A DNA stretch of 64,000 nucleotides, from assembly GCA_963930645.1 (NCBI GenBank), contig OZ005648.1, positions 6,400,131-6,464,130 of the forward strand, read 5' to 3'. Shown one piece after another: positions 47,476 to 58,337 of the stretch. The first letter of the stretch is position 1. Each line of letters opens with the position of its first letter. Source of the stretch: Salticus scenicus. Its lineage: Eukaryota; Arthropoda; Arachnida; Araneae; Salticidae. The notes below the pieces were generated by a model, which did not search any database, was not told the DNA's origin, and saw only the letters and a list, made by a program, of their open reading frames with translations. Position numbers and translations under genes: made by a program.

Positions 47476-47831
47476 GTGTGTGGGGGGGGGGTAAAAATAA
47501 TATCTCTATGAGGAAAAACAAGTAGGCAAAGTATATTCATCCCTGTTGGATCAATCTAGATTTCACCCCTAATCACTGTAACAAAAATAAAGAGATAAAT
47601 ATTTGGCCAAAATAAATAATCACCTGACGATATTATCCATTACCGTTCTGACAGAGAAACGGTAATGTATTATCCAAGTATTTAACTAAAAATTAAGCTC
47701 GAAAGCGGAATAAATACCAAACAATTTTTGATTTTCCGGAAAGCATATATTATTTTTATGATTAATAAATAATAATTATAATAAATAAATAAATAAATTT
47801 CAAGTTTATTTGCAGTTAAAGGTTTACTTAA

Positions 47832-47835
<4 letters not shown>

Positions 47836-47865
<30 letters not shown>
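47836..47865. repeat. T run in the palindrome loop
   Basis: About 30 T residues. A comparable A-rich run lies at about 49352-49395 in the right arm. Confidence 0.9.
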
Positions 47866-47867
<2 letters not shown>

Positions 47868-50578
47868 CTAGTAGTCATAACAATTAAAAACTGAAAAAAA
47901 GAAAAAAAAATTTTCAAAGAATTTTTCTGAACAAATATATATATATATTTATGTGTATGTTCTATTAAACTTGATTATAAATAATTTTCTTAGTAACATA
48001 AGAGTATCATTACATATATTTTGAACATATATAAGAATTAATATTTTACATAGCAAGATACGAATTTTCGTTTTTTGCATTAATAAAGATGTTGTAGTAG
48101 TATAAGTATTCTTCCAAAATTTTAAAACTTTATACTTTTACATCGTATATAAAAGCATCATTTTTATAAATAAAAACGAAATTTGAATTTGTCAAATAAA
48201 CTGTAAGCATAAATATGGGCTTTTGACAATAAAAGCACGTAAGTTGGATGTTCGCAATTTAAAAATGAAAAATTATTATACAAATTTAATATTTTAAATC
48301 ATATTATTTAAATACTCATATAGCTAAACAAGAAGAGAAAGAGTATAGAGAACAAAAATTATAACTACCAATATAAGATTTAATTCTTAATACAGAACAG
48401 AGTGCAAAAGGATTTAAGTAGTGAGAATTTTTGAAATTACTTTTTAAGTAATTTATTATAAATTATTATTATTATAACTAGTAACAAATAAATTGATAGC
48501 AATAAAAATTATAACATATAAATTTATTCTAAATATTTCTAAAATTAATTTTCCTTTAAGAATTTAAGGGATTACTTTCCATTAATTTCTGAACAAGGAA
48601 ATACTTTTAAATAAACAAATGTAAATAAGTTCATTTCAAAAGCAATTTCGGCGTGTATCTAAGAATAAATTTCATACTTTATGTCCCTTTTGATTTTTAA
48701 TTTTATTTATTTTTAACATTATCCCATGTTTATAAATAACTTTTCAAAGAACAAAATCTATAAAAATAACATTGCTAATTGGTTTAATGCATAAATAAAC
48801 ATATTGTTTACAAACCGAATATAATAATAAATAATAGAAAATATTTCCACATTTTAGATATTATACGCTGTATTACTGCAGCTATTACAGCAGAAGTATT
48901 TAAAATTATTCTAAAATGTAAAGTATTTATGATTCAGTTTCGTGAAAACAAAAATGTAATATCCTAATAGTAATAAAAATAATATTTAAATAGCAATAGT
49001 ACTAATTTTTATAATATGTCATGGGATTTTGTTTGCTTAAAAATATTTTTTCAAATTTTAAAAGTAATAACATATTATTAGAAAATGTAATATTTATAAA
49101 CTAATATGTTTTCTTTCATTTTAAAATTCAATTAATATTATTAAAACATAATTAAAAGTTACATTACAAAACCAATTTATTATAGATAATTATAATAAAT
49201 AAAATTATATACATTTTTATGTTATATGTAATATATTACTATTAAAAGAGATTCATTGACCTTTGTTTACTCAGAATCTATTTTTCAAATTTTAAAAGTA
49301 AAAACATATTACTAGGTAATGTAGTGTTTAGAAGCATGTATATTCTCCTTCAAAAAAAAAAAAAAAAAAAAAAAGAAAAGAAAAAAAAAAGAAAGAAAGA
49401 AAAGAAAAGAAAACAGTGTAGTTTAAATTGCACAACATGAAAATTGAATTAATATTATTAAAACATAATTAAAAGTTACATTTCAAAATCAATTTATTAT
49501 AGTATAGATGATTTTACTAAATACGTCAATTTTTTGAAAGTAAAATAATAGATAAAACTGATTTTAAATTGGTATTATTATTATTATTTTAATATTAATG
49601 CGCATTATAAACACAATTTTTATAACACAAATACCTTTTTTAAGTTATAACAGCTAGGGTTAACAACAATCTATGTACACAGTATTTTAACAATATAAAT
49701 TTTGCTGTAATGAAGTAATATTAAGTACAGCCTTAAATTAATATATAGAAAAATTGTAAATTCTTACCTTTATTAATTGTTATCCAAATGCATTATATCC
49801 ATAAAATGCTAAAGAAAAAAGGATTAATTAAGCGCAAACTGAAATAGCTTTCAAAAGATTTTTAAGAAAAATAATTCAAGTAATGAAATAATAGTAAAAA
49901 CAGAATCTAATTAGAATTCAACATGATTTTATTTGAGTTTATTCGCCCATAAAAAGACATGCAGTAACTAAGTTGTATTCCTCAGTAACGAATATCATAT
50001 TCATTTCTTAATTTTTATTTAATACGACTTCTCAATTTTATTATTATTGTTATTTTTTTTTAAATAATTGGGCAAGGAAAAGAGAAAAAGGAGGGGGGAC
50101 CACCCTTTAATTTATTTAAATATACAATAACGTAAGAGGGAGAAAGGCGATATCTTACCTTAAATACGATGTTGCGTCCATTAGCAACGGTTCTTAAAAA
50201 TTTCTGAATGCTTCTTTTCTCGATTTAAATTTAATATTTAATTTAACTTGTTTCCAATTATATATATATATATATATTAAAGTTCTATTTTGTCAGAAAA
50301 CAGTTGTCCAACTGTCTTAATAAAGCATTTATGTTTGCCTTTTTTGTCTTCTAGGGATATATTTAGTTGGCCATCTTTATACATTTATTTATTTTTTTAT
50401 GTAAGTTTATTTGCCAGTTGTCTGCCAACAATGTATGTGCATTTTTATTTTTATTTTTTTTTCTTTCAAACTTTCTTTACCATTTACCTTTTAGTAACAG
50501 AAATAAATATATATATTATTTTATTCATTTTTATATATTCTTTCATCATTTATCTGGTAACGGAATTGAATAAATTTC

Positions 50579-50616
50579 TTTTTTTTTTTTTTTTTTTTTT
50601 TTTCTCTCTCTCTCTC
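50579..50616. repeat. T run followed by (CT)n
   Basis: About 24 T followed by CTCTCTCTCTCTC. The overlapping T-rich open frames (50290-50664) are low-complexity artefacts. Confidence 0.9.
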
Positions 50617-52222
50617 AAATTCTGGCATATTGTTTTGATATTGAGAGCGTTGTTTGCTGTTTAAATGCTTTTTTATTGTCGCAAATAAATATATAAATTT
50701 TTATATTTTTTTTTCTTTGTTTGTTTGTTTTTCCGTAAACTCACATGAATTTGAACCCTTTGAACGATACCACATTTTATTTCCTACTCTTATAATTTTC
50801 TGAAAAACGTACGACAAATTTCACATTTGCGTATTAATATATAGATTGGTAAATATATATAAAAAATCCTTTTTTATTTTAATTTATTATTATTATTGCT
50901 ATTATTATTATGATTTAATTCAGAATTGTATTTGACTATCACATTTCTGTATGTCTAAATAACAATACAAGGGGAAAACTAAAGTTTAATAAAAATGATA
51001 ATTTTTTATTGGAATCAACTTTACCGTTTGCTTGAATCAAAGAATTTTAATTTTCTTTATTAGCTTGATTTTGCGACAAATATTTTATTTTCTTCCGTTT
51101 TATTCAGATACCGTTTCGATAAACGTACATATTGACCTTACCAAGAAAAATATATAAATATTTTGTTATAATAATAATAATAAGATCGTTTTATTTTTTT
51201 TATGATTCAAACGAACGGCAATTTTGAAAATAAAATTGCGAAATGACATCTACTACTAAAACATTGTGAAATAAAATTTTCATATGTTTACTGTATGGAC
51301 GTATAAAAAAGAATAAAATTATTCTCTTATGATATAATAAGTGTAAAAAGAAGCTGTCAATTCTCCTTTCTTAATCAACAATCACATAGTTAAAGGTCCC
51401 AAGACTATACTGAGAGAACGGATTATAGGATCTTCTTTCATAGTGCAACAAAAGAAGATCGGTCAAAGCTCCTCCTCACTCTTGAAGCATTTCTTTGCCT
51501 AGATACCGTGACGTCACCCAGCCGTCAGAAGGCATTCTCTCTCAGAACGTTAATGGCTTATGACGTGAATGACGCTACTTCCTGAACAGGCTGCTGCTAA
51601 GAGCGTTTGGAGGATAGAAATTCAGTTTCGACGGAGAGTTGATGAAGCTTGCATACTTGACGGATGCAATGCTTGTATTTGATAACTTTGTTTTTCGTGT
51701 TTCGACGAAATTTAAAAAGTGAAATAATAAATAAATAATTTATATCATGAACAGTACAACGTCGACGGACATTACCTAAATAACATCCTGATTTACCAAC
51801 GTTTTTATGTAAATATTTGTACATATTAATTCTTTATTAAATTTTAAGTAATTAGTAATTAATCGAATTAGTATTGTTCTTAAAGTTCTTAAACGCCCAC
51901 AATTGACTTGAAACCATATATATGTTAAAATATATACATTTGATAACAATTATATTTTTTTTATGAATTTTTATTTGACACCCACTCAATGTTTCAGTCA
52001 TTGACACTGCCACTTTTTCGTTTTATCAGTAATTGGCCTTATGTTCCAGTGTTTGACACTGCTAGTTATTCATTTTACCAGTTATTAGCACCCTATGCTC
52101 CAGTGTTTGACATAAAATGTTAAAATTATTATATGTAAAATATATGATTTTATTATTTTTATTAATTATTTCTGGATAGATGTCAATTACTGGAGCATGC
52201 CAATCACTGGAGCACCTACCCT

Positions 52223-53853
52223 ACACGTATTCATTTGGATTAAAAAATTTCTAAAGAGGAAAGTTGTTAAATCTGGCAATTCCTCAAAACTGAAATAAAA
52301 CCATAGACACAGTAATTTGTATAGATGTAGCATCACTATACTCTCAACTACAGATTTTCATTCTAAGAGACAACAGCCATATTATAGAGGGGTAGAAATT
52401 TGAGAGAATGAGTGGTAGATCGAAAGTTTATATACGCACATTAAAAAAGGATTTGAACGATTACTATATGTATTTATTACTCTATATCTTCTGTGTATAT
52501 AAGAAGAAAATATAAGATTAAAAAAAAAATTTGATTTTCGGTTTCCGATGACGTTTTGAGATTTCTTTGCATTTCAATTAACTGAAATTGACTACTTATT
52601 TTTTAAAAAGTGGATTTATTATTCTCTCTTCTGCTTATATAAGAGGAAAGTACAAGATTCAGAAAAACTTTAGATTTCCGTTTTTTTATGAAGTGACACG
52701 TTTTGAGATTTCCTGAACTCAATTCGACCATTTTTAGAAAATGTCATTCTTTTTGAGTTTCAGCTCTGTACTTCATGAACCAATGGACTTAATTTAACCG
52801 AACTTGATAGTTGGTTTGACCATAGTTTGAATGGGTGCCGATTAGCTTTTGGGCTATATCACCCAACAGGGCGCTCCCTGTTGGGTGATTTCCTCTCATT
52901 TCTGCAAAGGCTCGGAATCTACAGTGCACAAAACATAAAGACATATATAATACACCAAAACTCTGCTAATTCAGTTTGAGTGCATATCGGCCAATAAGTG
53001 GCGCTGTTAAGTGTCAATTTAATCCATTTTGAAAATGGTCGAGTTTCGACCACTGGGCGATCGATACTAGTATATGTTATTAAAGTTTACTGACACGTTC
53101 CCTATTGAAAGTGGTAAGTGGTATAAATACCACGATTGTCCCTGTACACAAGTACAGGGACACCCTAAAAAATGCTACTGCATTGAGCCCTACAAGAAGC
53201 ATTTTTAGAAATCATATTTCAGTAAGTTCATACCGCACAAATCATAATGAAATTGTTATTTGAATTAGTGTGACTGTCTTTTTGTCGGTCTACCTGTCCA
53301 CGCTCTAATTTTTTTTTTTTTTTTATATTTATAATAGAATACCTTGAAATTAATGTAATATTCGAGTTCAGTATATATTCTTTAGTGAAAGTTATATAAT
53401 TAGTTTTATATATAACAATGTTTAACGCATGCAATTTTAATTTTTCGTGAAGTTTTATTACGTTTTTATTATGCACATAGATATGTTTCTTAATGTCAAG
53501 AATAAATAAATAAATGTGTAAAAAAAATTTTTTTTTTAATTGACATTAACTTCACATTAAATATTTACTAAATTTTAAAGCTATTATGATGGTTTTAGTA
53601 TCCTTTTAACTAATTGGAATAATTTAATTTAAAGGGCGATTTGCGATTCGTTGTAATATTTAATCTTTTGGTAGGTATGATAAATGATGGTTATAGGCCA
53701 ACATTCACGATTCTAGGACATGAATAGGTGACTATAACTTGCTATTAATGTTAATAGCAAGTGTATTATTTTAATGTAAATGGCGCCACAAATCATTATC
53801 TTATAAAGTTCCTTACTTCCGTTCTATTTGTTAATTCGAATACCTCAACAGCT
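52223..53853. other. Spacer containing two degenerate Helentron-like pieces and hairpins
   Basis: Besides the piece listed separately (52484-52860) there is a hairpin GTATAAATAC / CTGTACACAAGTACAG near 53110-53165 and a T run near 53308-53324. The open frame 53228-53476 minus is not recognised. Confidence 0.5.
52484..52860 (+). mobile_element. Helentron-like element, two degenerate 5' pieces in tandem
   Basis: ATATCTTCTGTGTATATAAGAAG near 52485 and CTCTCTTCTGCTTATATAAGAGG near 52623 each start the family's 5' hairpin. The second continues through AAAGTACAAGATTC, CGTTTTGAGATTTCCTGAAC and 'tttagaaaatgtcatt' to a hairpin CACCCAACAGGG-CGCT-CCCTGTTGGGTG at about 52861-52888. No 3' terminus was found. 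Confidence 0.55.
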
Positions 53854-53857
53854 TTAA

Positions 53858-54079
53858 CCCCTTAAAGCGCGCTGTCCTCGCTGCGAGGACGCAAAATTTA
53901 AGATCCAGCTGCAGAAATTCATCCCGGAAAATGTTTAGCAGAAATTTACGTTTATAACATTGCAGAAAAGGCCAGTTTTTGTACCCTTAAAATTTAAAAT
54001 TTCTTTTAGTTTAATTTAGTTCGTGAATTCCGGTGGCAGTATAATTTAAATGATCCGAATTGTCTTGCGCCGCAAAGGG
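53858..54079. mobile_element. piggyBac-type MITE with TTAA target duplication
   Basis: TTAA at 53854-53857 and 54080-54083 flanks CCCCTTAAAGCGC and GCGCCGCAAAGGG. The TTAACCC...GGGTTAA format is that of piggyBac elements. GTCCTCGCTGCGAGGAC (53874-53890) is a perfect subterminal hairpin. Confidence 0.8.
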
Positions 54080-54562
54080 TTAAACTTTCCTCAGAATACG
54101 CAGATCATTTAAAAAAAGAAAAAAAAGAAAAAAAAAAAAAAAACGTGTCAATCTATGCAGTAGTTTTTGAGTCTATAGGGAACACACATGCAGACATTGA
54201 ATTATATGTATAGATTCTTAGTTTCATAATACTTTATTTTAGGTATGTTTATAATTTGTGTGCTATTTACTTACTTTTACTTGTGATGTATTAGATGTCA
54301 ATAGGAATGGGTGAAAAATATTCTATTAAAGAAGAGACTAAATAGTACTATTTGAACCTGTGAAGTACACACAACCATTTCCAATTAATCTTTGATAGTC
54401 ACATTTATACATTTTCCTATGTCTGTGAACAACGGCCATTCAAGCGGAGAAACAATTTAATGACTTTTCGAAAAAGAAGTTTGGTGGGATAACAAAATGT
54501 TTTTAATTAAGATTAAAAACTATTAAAAGTTTAAAATTAGAAAACATTTCACGTGTATATAT
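54080..54562. other. AT-rich spacer
   Basis: An A-rich run lies near 54112-54143. A CACACATGCAGACATTGAAT-type tail near 54184 resembles the end of the 33525-33710 repeat. Confidence 0.5.
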
Positions 54563-54604
54563 AATATATAAAAGGTAACAAACCACTTTAAAACACGTAG
54601 ATAA

Positions 54605-54949
54605 AATATTTTTATTAAAAACTTAGTTGTTAATGACAGAGATATCAACAGACCTACTGGAGGGGTTTATAAAATCCCTATCAAATATAATGATGAACTG
54701 TTTTACTACATTGGGCAAACACGTCGCACACTTAAAGCAAGAATTATTGAACATATACGTAATGTTAAAGAGAAAAAAAGTTCAATTCTAGTAGACTTTC
54801 TTTACGAGCACCCTGAAGCTATTCCTCTGTGGACCCAGTCCGAAGTTATTTCAGCCCCTCGCGACTTTCAAGACCTGCTAATGACAGAATCAGTGAATAT
54901 TATCAAGTGCAATAAAGTTAAGCTCCAAGGATGCTGCATCACTTCATAA
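54605..54949 (+). CDS. PLE GIY-YIG endonuclease domain, open frame without start codon
   Basis: The frame is open from 54605 to the TAA at 54947-54949, about 114 codons, with no ATG at its start. From about 54650 it reads INRPTGGVYKIPI, YYIGQTRRTLKARIIEHIRN, then DFLYEHPEAIPLW, ending CNKVKLQGCCITS. GVY and YIG are the two half-motifs of the GIY-YIG fold, and R..LKAR..EH supplies its Arg and His. As the C-terminal domain of a PLE protein it would nick target DNA for priming. The RT in front is absent, so it is a 5'-truncated fragment, but it shows no stop or frameshift, unlike the copy at 5.3-7.8 kb. This suggests a younger insertion. Confidence 0.8.
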   Translation, partial: NIFIKNLVVNDRDINRPTGGVYKIPIKYNDELFYYIGQTRRTLKARIIEHIRNVKEKKSSILVDFLYEHPEAIPLWTQSEVISAPRDFQDLLMTESVNIIKCNKVKLQGCCITS

Positions 54950-55104
54950 AATATGGCACGCGTTGTGCTCATAGAGGAAAAAAAAAATACTGAAAATGAT
55001 ATTGAAATGAAAAAAAAAAAAAAAAAAATTATTGTAACCGTAACTTTAAACCGTTTGAACTTCTCTTGTTTATATATTGCTAGTTCTATGTAACGCAATT
55101 ACAC

Positions 55105-55139
55105 CTGATGATGCTATTGTTATAATAGCGAAAAGCTTT
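55105..55139 (+). ncRNA. Hammerhead-ribozyme-like motif in the second PLE tail
   Basis: CTGATGA (55105-55111), one T, stem GCTATT / AATAGC around a 5-base loop, GAA (55130-55132), AAGCTT (55133-55138) as a loopless palindromic stem III, then T at the expected cleavage position. This has the most canonical CUGAUGA box of the three. As in the others, one extra base precedes stem II and the upstream context is ACACC or GCACC. Confidence 0.65.
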
Positions 55140-55205
55140 GTGTCGTTTTTAATAAAAATATTGTATCTACGTGTTTCAAAGTGGTTTGTTACCTTTTATA
55201 TATAA

Positions 55206-56163
55206 AATGTTTTTAATTTCCCCTGCCATTCAAGGGAATTTCTACAAGCAAAAACTGTGAAAAATAGAACATGATACAGACAAATCCTGCATACCCTCGT
55301 TTGTATTGTGAATAAAGCAATGTTTTTAACAATGCCACAGGAATTAAAAAACTTTAAAAATCTGATTTTATTCCGAAATGTATTGAAAATAAATTCTAAA
55401 CTGGAGTTGCACCCTCTTTCGCCAATTCCGTTACTATTGGAGCATCTATTGTCGTTTCAGTTCATTCGTAGGATAGACAAATTAGGCTTGCATGATTTGG
55501 CTTTGACAAGGACACAAACGAAATAAAATAAAACCGCGGGAAAATAATAAATCGTAAAATAAAATAAAACAGTACATTGCAAAATTCGTGAAAATAATAA
55601 ATTGTAAAATGTATCCTTGTGCTTCCTGTTGTCTCTTATTAACTTATTACATTGGAATACGAATGCATTGTGTACATTTTTAGGAACACAGTGTCTACTT
55701 TTACACATTCTTCTTCAGATATAGGTGGATTGAGTGATGTTCAGTGTTTGGTGGTGGCTTCAGCATAAGGCTTTAATCAGGAAATATATAAAATATTTAT
55801 TCTCTCTCAAGATTCTGCTGGTAATATTCTTCTATTTAAAAACTTTAACATCTTTTAACAATGGCTGATTTCCGCCAAATTTGTATTCTTGTGTGGATTG
55901 GATGCAAAAGTATAGTTGCTGTTGCCGTACATTCAAAAGTCCTTATTTACATTTATATATTTATTTAGTTTTAAGGTCAAATGCAAAATTTAATTTCCTA
56001 TCATGTATTTTGTTTCCAAAATACCTTTCAAATGAAGGGAGTAGGATGTTTTTATTTTTTGTCTTACTATTTAACGTTTCGAATTCAGTTACCGTGCCAT
56101 GAATAGATTTTAAATTTTTACAGGAAATACTTTTTAAAATAATATATATATGTATATATATAT
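55206..56163. other. AT-rich spacer
   Basis: Short open frames (55308-55526, 55457-55708, 55881-56102) show no recognisable protein. A duplicated 'aaaataataaat.gtaaaat' piece is found near 55540 and 55592. A TA-rich tract precedes the next element. Confidence 0.5.
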
Positions 56164-56588
56164 AGTGCTCCAGTGATTGGCATGCTCCAGCTATTGACAT
56201 CTATCCCGAAATAATTAATAAATAAGAAAAATAATAACATCATATATTTTACATATAAGAATTTTAACACTGTCAAACACTGGAGCATAGGGTGCTAATA
56301 ACTGGTGAAATGAATCACTAGCAGTGTCAAACACAGGAACATAGGGGGCCAATGATTGATAAACTGAAAAACTAGCAGTGTCAATGACTGGAACATTGAG
56401 TGGGTGTCCAATAAAATTTCATAAAAGAAAAAAAAAATGCTATCAAATGTATATATTTTAACATATGTGTTTTGAATGTCTTTCGTACCGTATGTGCTAA
56501 CTTAAGATTTCAAAAAATATTTTCTGATGACTAGAATATTAAAAACTTGAGAGATTGCTCTAAAAGTGTCAATCACTGGTGCACTTAC
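56164..56588. mobile_element. TAGGGTA-ended MITE, copy 3
   Basis: It runs from GTGCTCCAGTGATTGGCATG to CAATCACTGGTGCACTTACC, in the same orientation as copy 1, and has the same internal TGTCAAACACTGGAGCATAG units. The first 6-8 bp of the left end (TAGGGTAG) are missing, replaced by a TATATA tract. Confidence 0.85.
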
Positions 56589-58337
56589 CCATAGTTACTT
56601 TCGTAAAATAATTTGTCTGACTACATTTTTTTCCCTCCCTCTTAAAGGCGGCAAATCGAAAATTGAAACGGTGTGTTAGTTACGACAACGATTTATTAAA
56701 ATACTCATTTAATGTCCAGTTTTTGCTCGCAGGATATTATTTTGCTGCTTTATTATATCTTAAGAAATGGAAACAATTGGCTGTTTTTGTCAAGTATATA
56801 TTCTTGAAAATTGCTTAATTTTTTCCTGCGATTGAAACCTGAACAAATATAGTCAATTTCATTTTGTTCCGATTGTCGAAGAAAAATGAACGATAAATGA
56901 ATCATTGTGTTAAATTACATTTATTTTTCAAAATTCTAAATAATAATAATAATAAATTCTGGGGGAAAAAAATGAGGAATTTTTTATTTCCACAGATTCC
57001 GAGTGTATTTGGAAATTTTCTTGGGTTGATCTGATCATCCAATTCACACCGCTTTTATTATGGCCGCGCAATGAATGTGGAGCGAGACGAATGGCGAAAC
57101 AGTCATTAAGGAATGCGGCGCTTCTGTCCAGCGAACCGATCAACGCATTCTTTAGCCGATACTCAAACATAGACGCATCCGAGAGAAATCAATCTCCAGA
57201 GAACCAAAATGCACTGGCGAAGAATGAGGCGGCCACCACCACCCCCGCCTCAATCTCAGCAGATTGAAAAGGGGTTAGGAATGAGCTCCGGGATTGATAG
57301 CGTGTGCCAGTGTTGCATAATTCAATTTGCGGGCCGGAAAACAGATGGACACGCGTACACATCCAGTCAGATCATGAGAGGAGCATTATAATTACAATTC
57401 TACCTTTCCAGAGAATACGAATCGTTCCCGACGTGTCTAAAATTTCGTTCGGGGGGATGCAGGTAGAACAATGATCTGATCTCATTCAGTTCTGTTTTCT
57501 CACTGGAGCACCTCCTCCCCTCTCCCACTATTTCTCATCCAGAGCTTCCTTTTCTCTCAGAATGTCCGGAGGAGGGGGGGATAGATGGGAAAAGGGATGG
57601 ATTTGATTTATGGCTTAAGGGGGTAATATCGTTTCTGTTCCGTTCCGTTTGTACGAAATTTCGCCCACTGAGGTAAAGTGATAATTTTAAAGTGGATTTT
57701 GTTCAGTTGGAACTGAGAATGGGAGTCCATTTGGTATGAATGGAGGGGGAAAAATTCTTCATCGAGTTCCATTTGGGTTTGCTTAGAGGAAAAGTAAGAA
57801 ACGGTGTGTAAAAATTGGCAGATTGGAAACTTTTCTAAACAAAATGAATTCCTGGTATGCATTTTTATACTCGTATGAAATTTGGAGTTGCGTAGGACAA
57901 GTACATGTTAAAGTGACTTTAAATTTGTGACTCACAATACACACTATTTGAGGCAGTTTTATTTTATAGCTAATTTTAAAAGCCTTATTGGATTTGCTTA
58001 GCGTGAAAACGCGAGTCAATTTATAAAAAGTCTAAACTGCAGCATTATTTCAGCTTTCGTTCTTAATTATGATCCATTACATTCTTAATTTACGAAGCGC
58101 CGACCCATAATGAGTTTTCTACTTTATTTCTTTAATATAGGATAATTTATTATTTTGAATTACTTAAAAATTCGAGCTATTAAAAATGAGGATAATCTTG
58201 CGACATAAAAATAGCCAATAATGCATTAAGACCGAAAAGAAAATCTGATACGATTTTAATGTCCATATCATTATAAGTATTCACTGTTTTAAATGACTTA
58301 TTGACATATAAATAACAGAAGAAAAAATACAATTTTT
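56589..58337. other. Low-copy region with a GC-rich island at about 57030-57620
   Basis: The island is clearly richer in G+C than anything else in the window and contains CpG-bearing stretches, purine blocks, and no homopolymer or repeat partner. Open frames across it (56928-57170 minus, 57209-57391 plus) do not resemble known proteins. It is a candidate for conserved host sequence (regulatory element or non-coding exon). The flanks are ordinary AT-rich DNA. Confidence 0.4.

Larger units (their letters stand above)
46059..51917. mobile_element. Insertion built of a long imperfect palindrome, class unknown
   Basis: About 46400-47095 is mirrored by 48665-49800. Paired landmarks are AGCTGTTATAACTTAAAAAA (46554) with TTTTTTAAGTTATAACAGCT (49636), AAATCAAAAGGGACATAAAG (47062) with CTTTATGTCCCTTTTGATTT (48677), and ATGCATTTGGATAACAATTA (46417) with TAATTGTTATCCAAATGCAT (49776). 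The right arm has about 430 bp extra, including a duplicated 'attaaaacataattaaaagttacatt' piece. Outside the arms, TTCTGAGAGAGAATGCCTT, GACGTCA and TCTAGGCAAA (46214-46285) are mirrored near 51500-51560. No open frame resembles transposase, integrase, polymerase or RT. Confidence 0.7.
45924..52222 (-). mobile_element. TAGGGTA-ended MITE, copy 2, split by a 5.9-kb insertion
   Basis: The left part 45924-46058 (TAGGGTAAGTGCACCAGTGA...CCACATATATGT) and the right part 51918-52222 (ATATATGTTAAAATATATAC...CACTGGAGCACCTACCCTA) are together the inverse of the complete copy at 29306-29748, in exact order and without loss. ATATATGT occurs at both breakpoints (46051-46058 and 51918-51925) and is a possible target duplication. 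Confidence 0.85.
54563..55205 (+). mobile_element. Penelope-like element, 3' part with inverted copy of its own 3' end
   Basis: 54565-54620 (TATATAAAAGGTAACAAACC, ACTTTAAAACACGTAGATAA, AATATTTTTATTAAAAAC) is the inverse of 55146-55205. Between them lie a GIY-YIG endonuclease frame and a hammerhead-like motif. The reverse transcriptase is missing. PLEs are known for insertions whose 5' end carries an inverted piece of terminal repeat, which fits this layout. Confidence 0.75.

Noticed and set aside
50290..50664. 124-codon plus-strand open frame rich in Phe/Leu/Ile
   Set aside because: It is produced by T runs and (CT)n tracts in AT-rich DNA. It has membrane-like composition but no family resemblance.
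46059..51917. Maverick/Polinton or LTR retrotransposon for the 5.9-kb insertion
   Set aside because: The outermost ends do not pair with each other, no integrase, polymerase or capsid-like frame is visible, and no LTR direct repeat was found, although AAGAGCGTTTG occurs in direct orientation at both sides.
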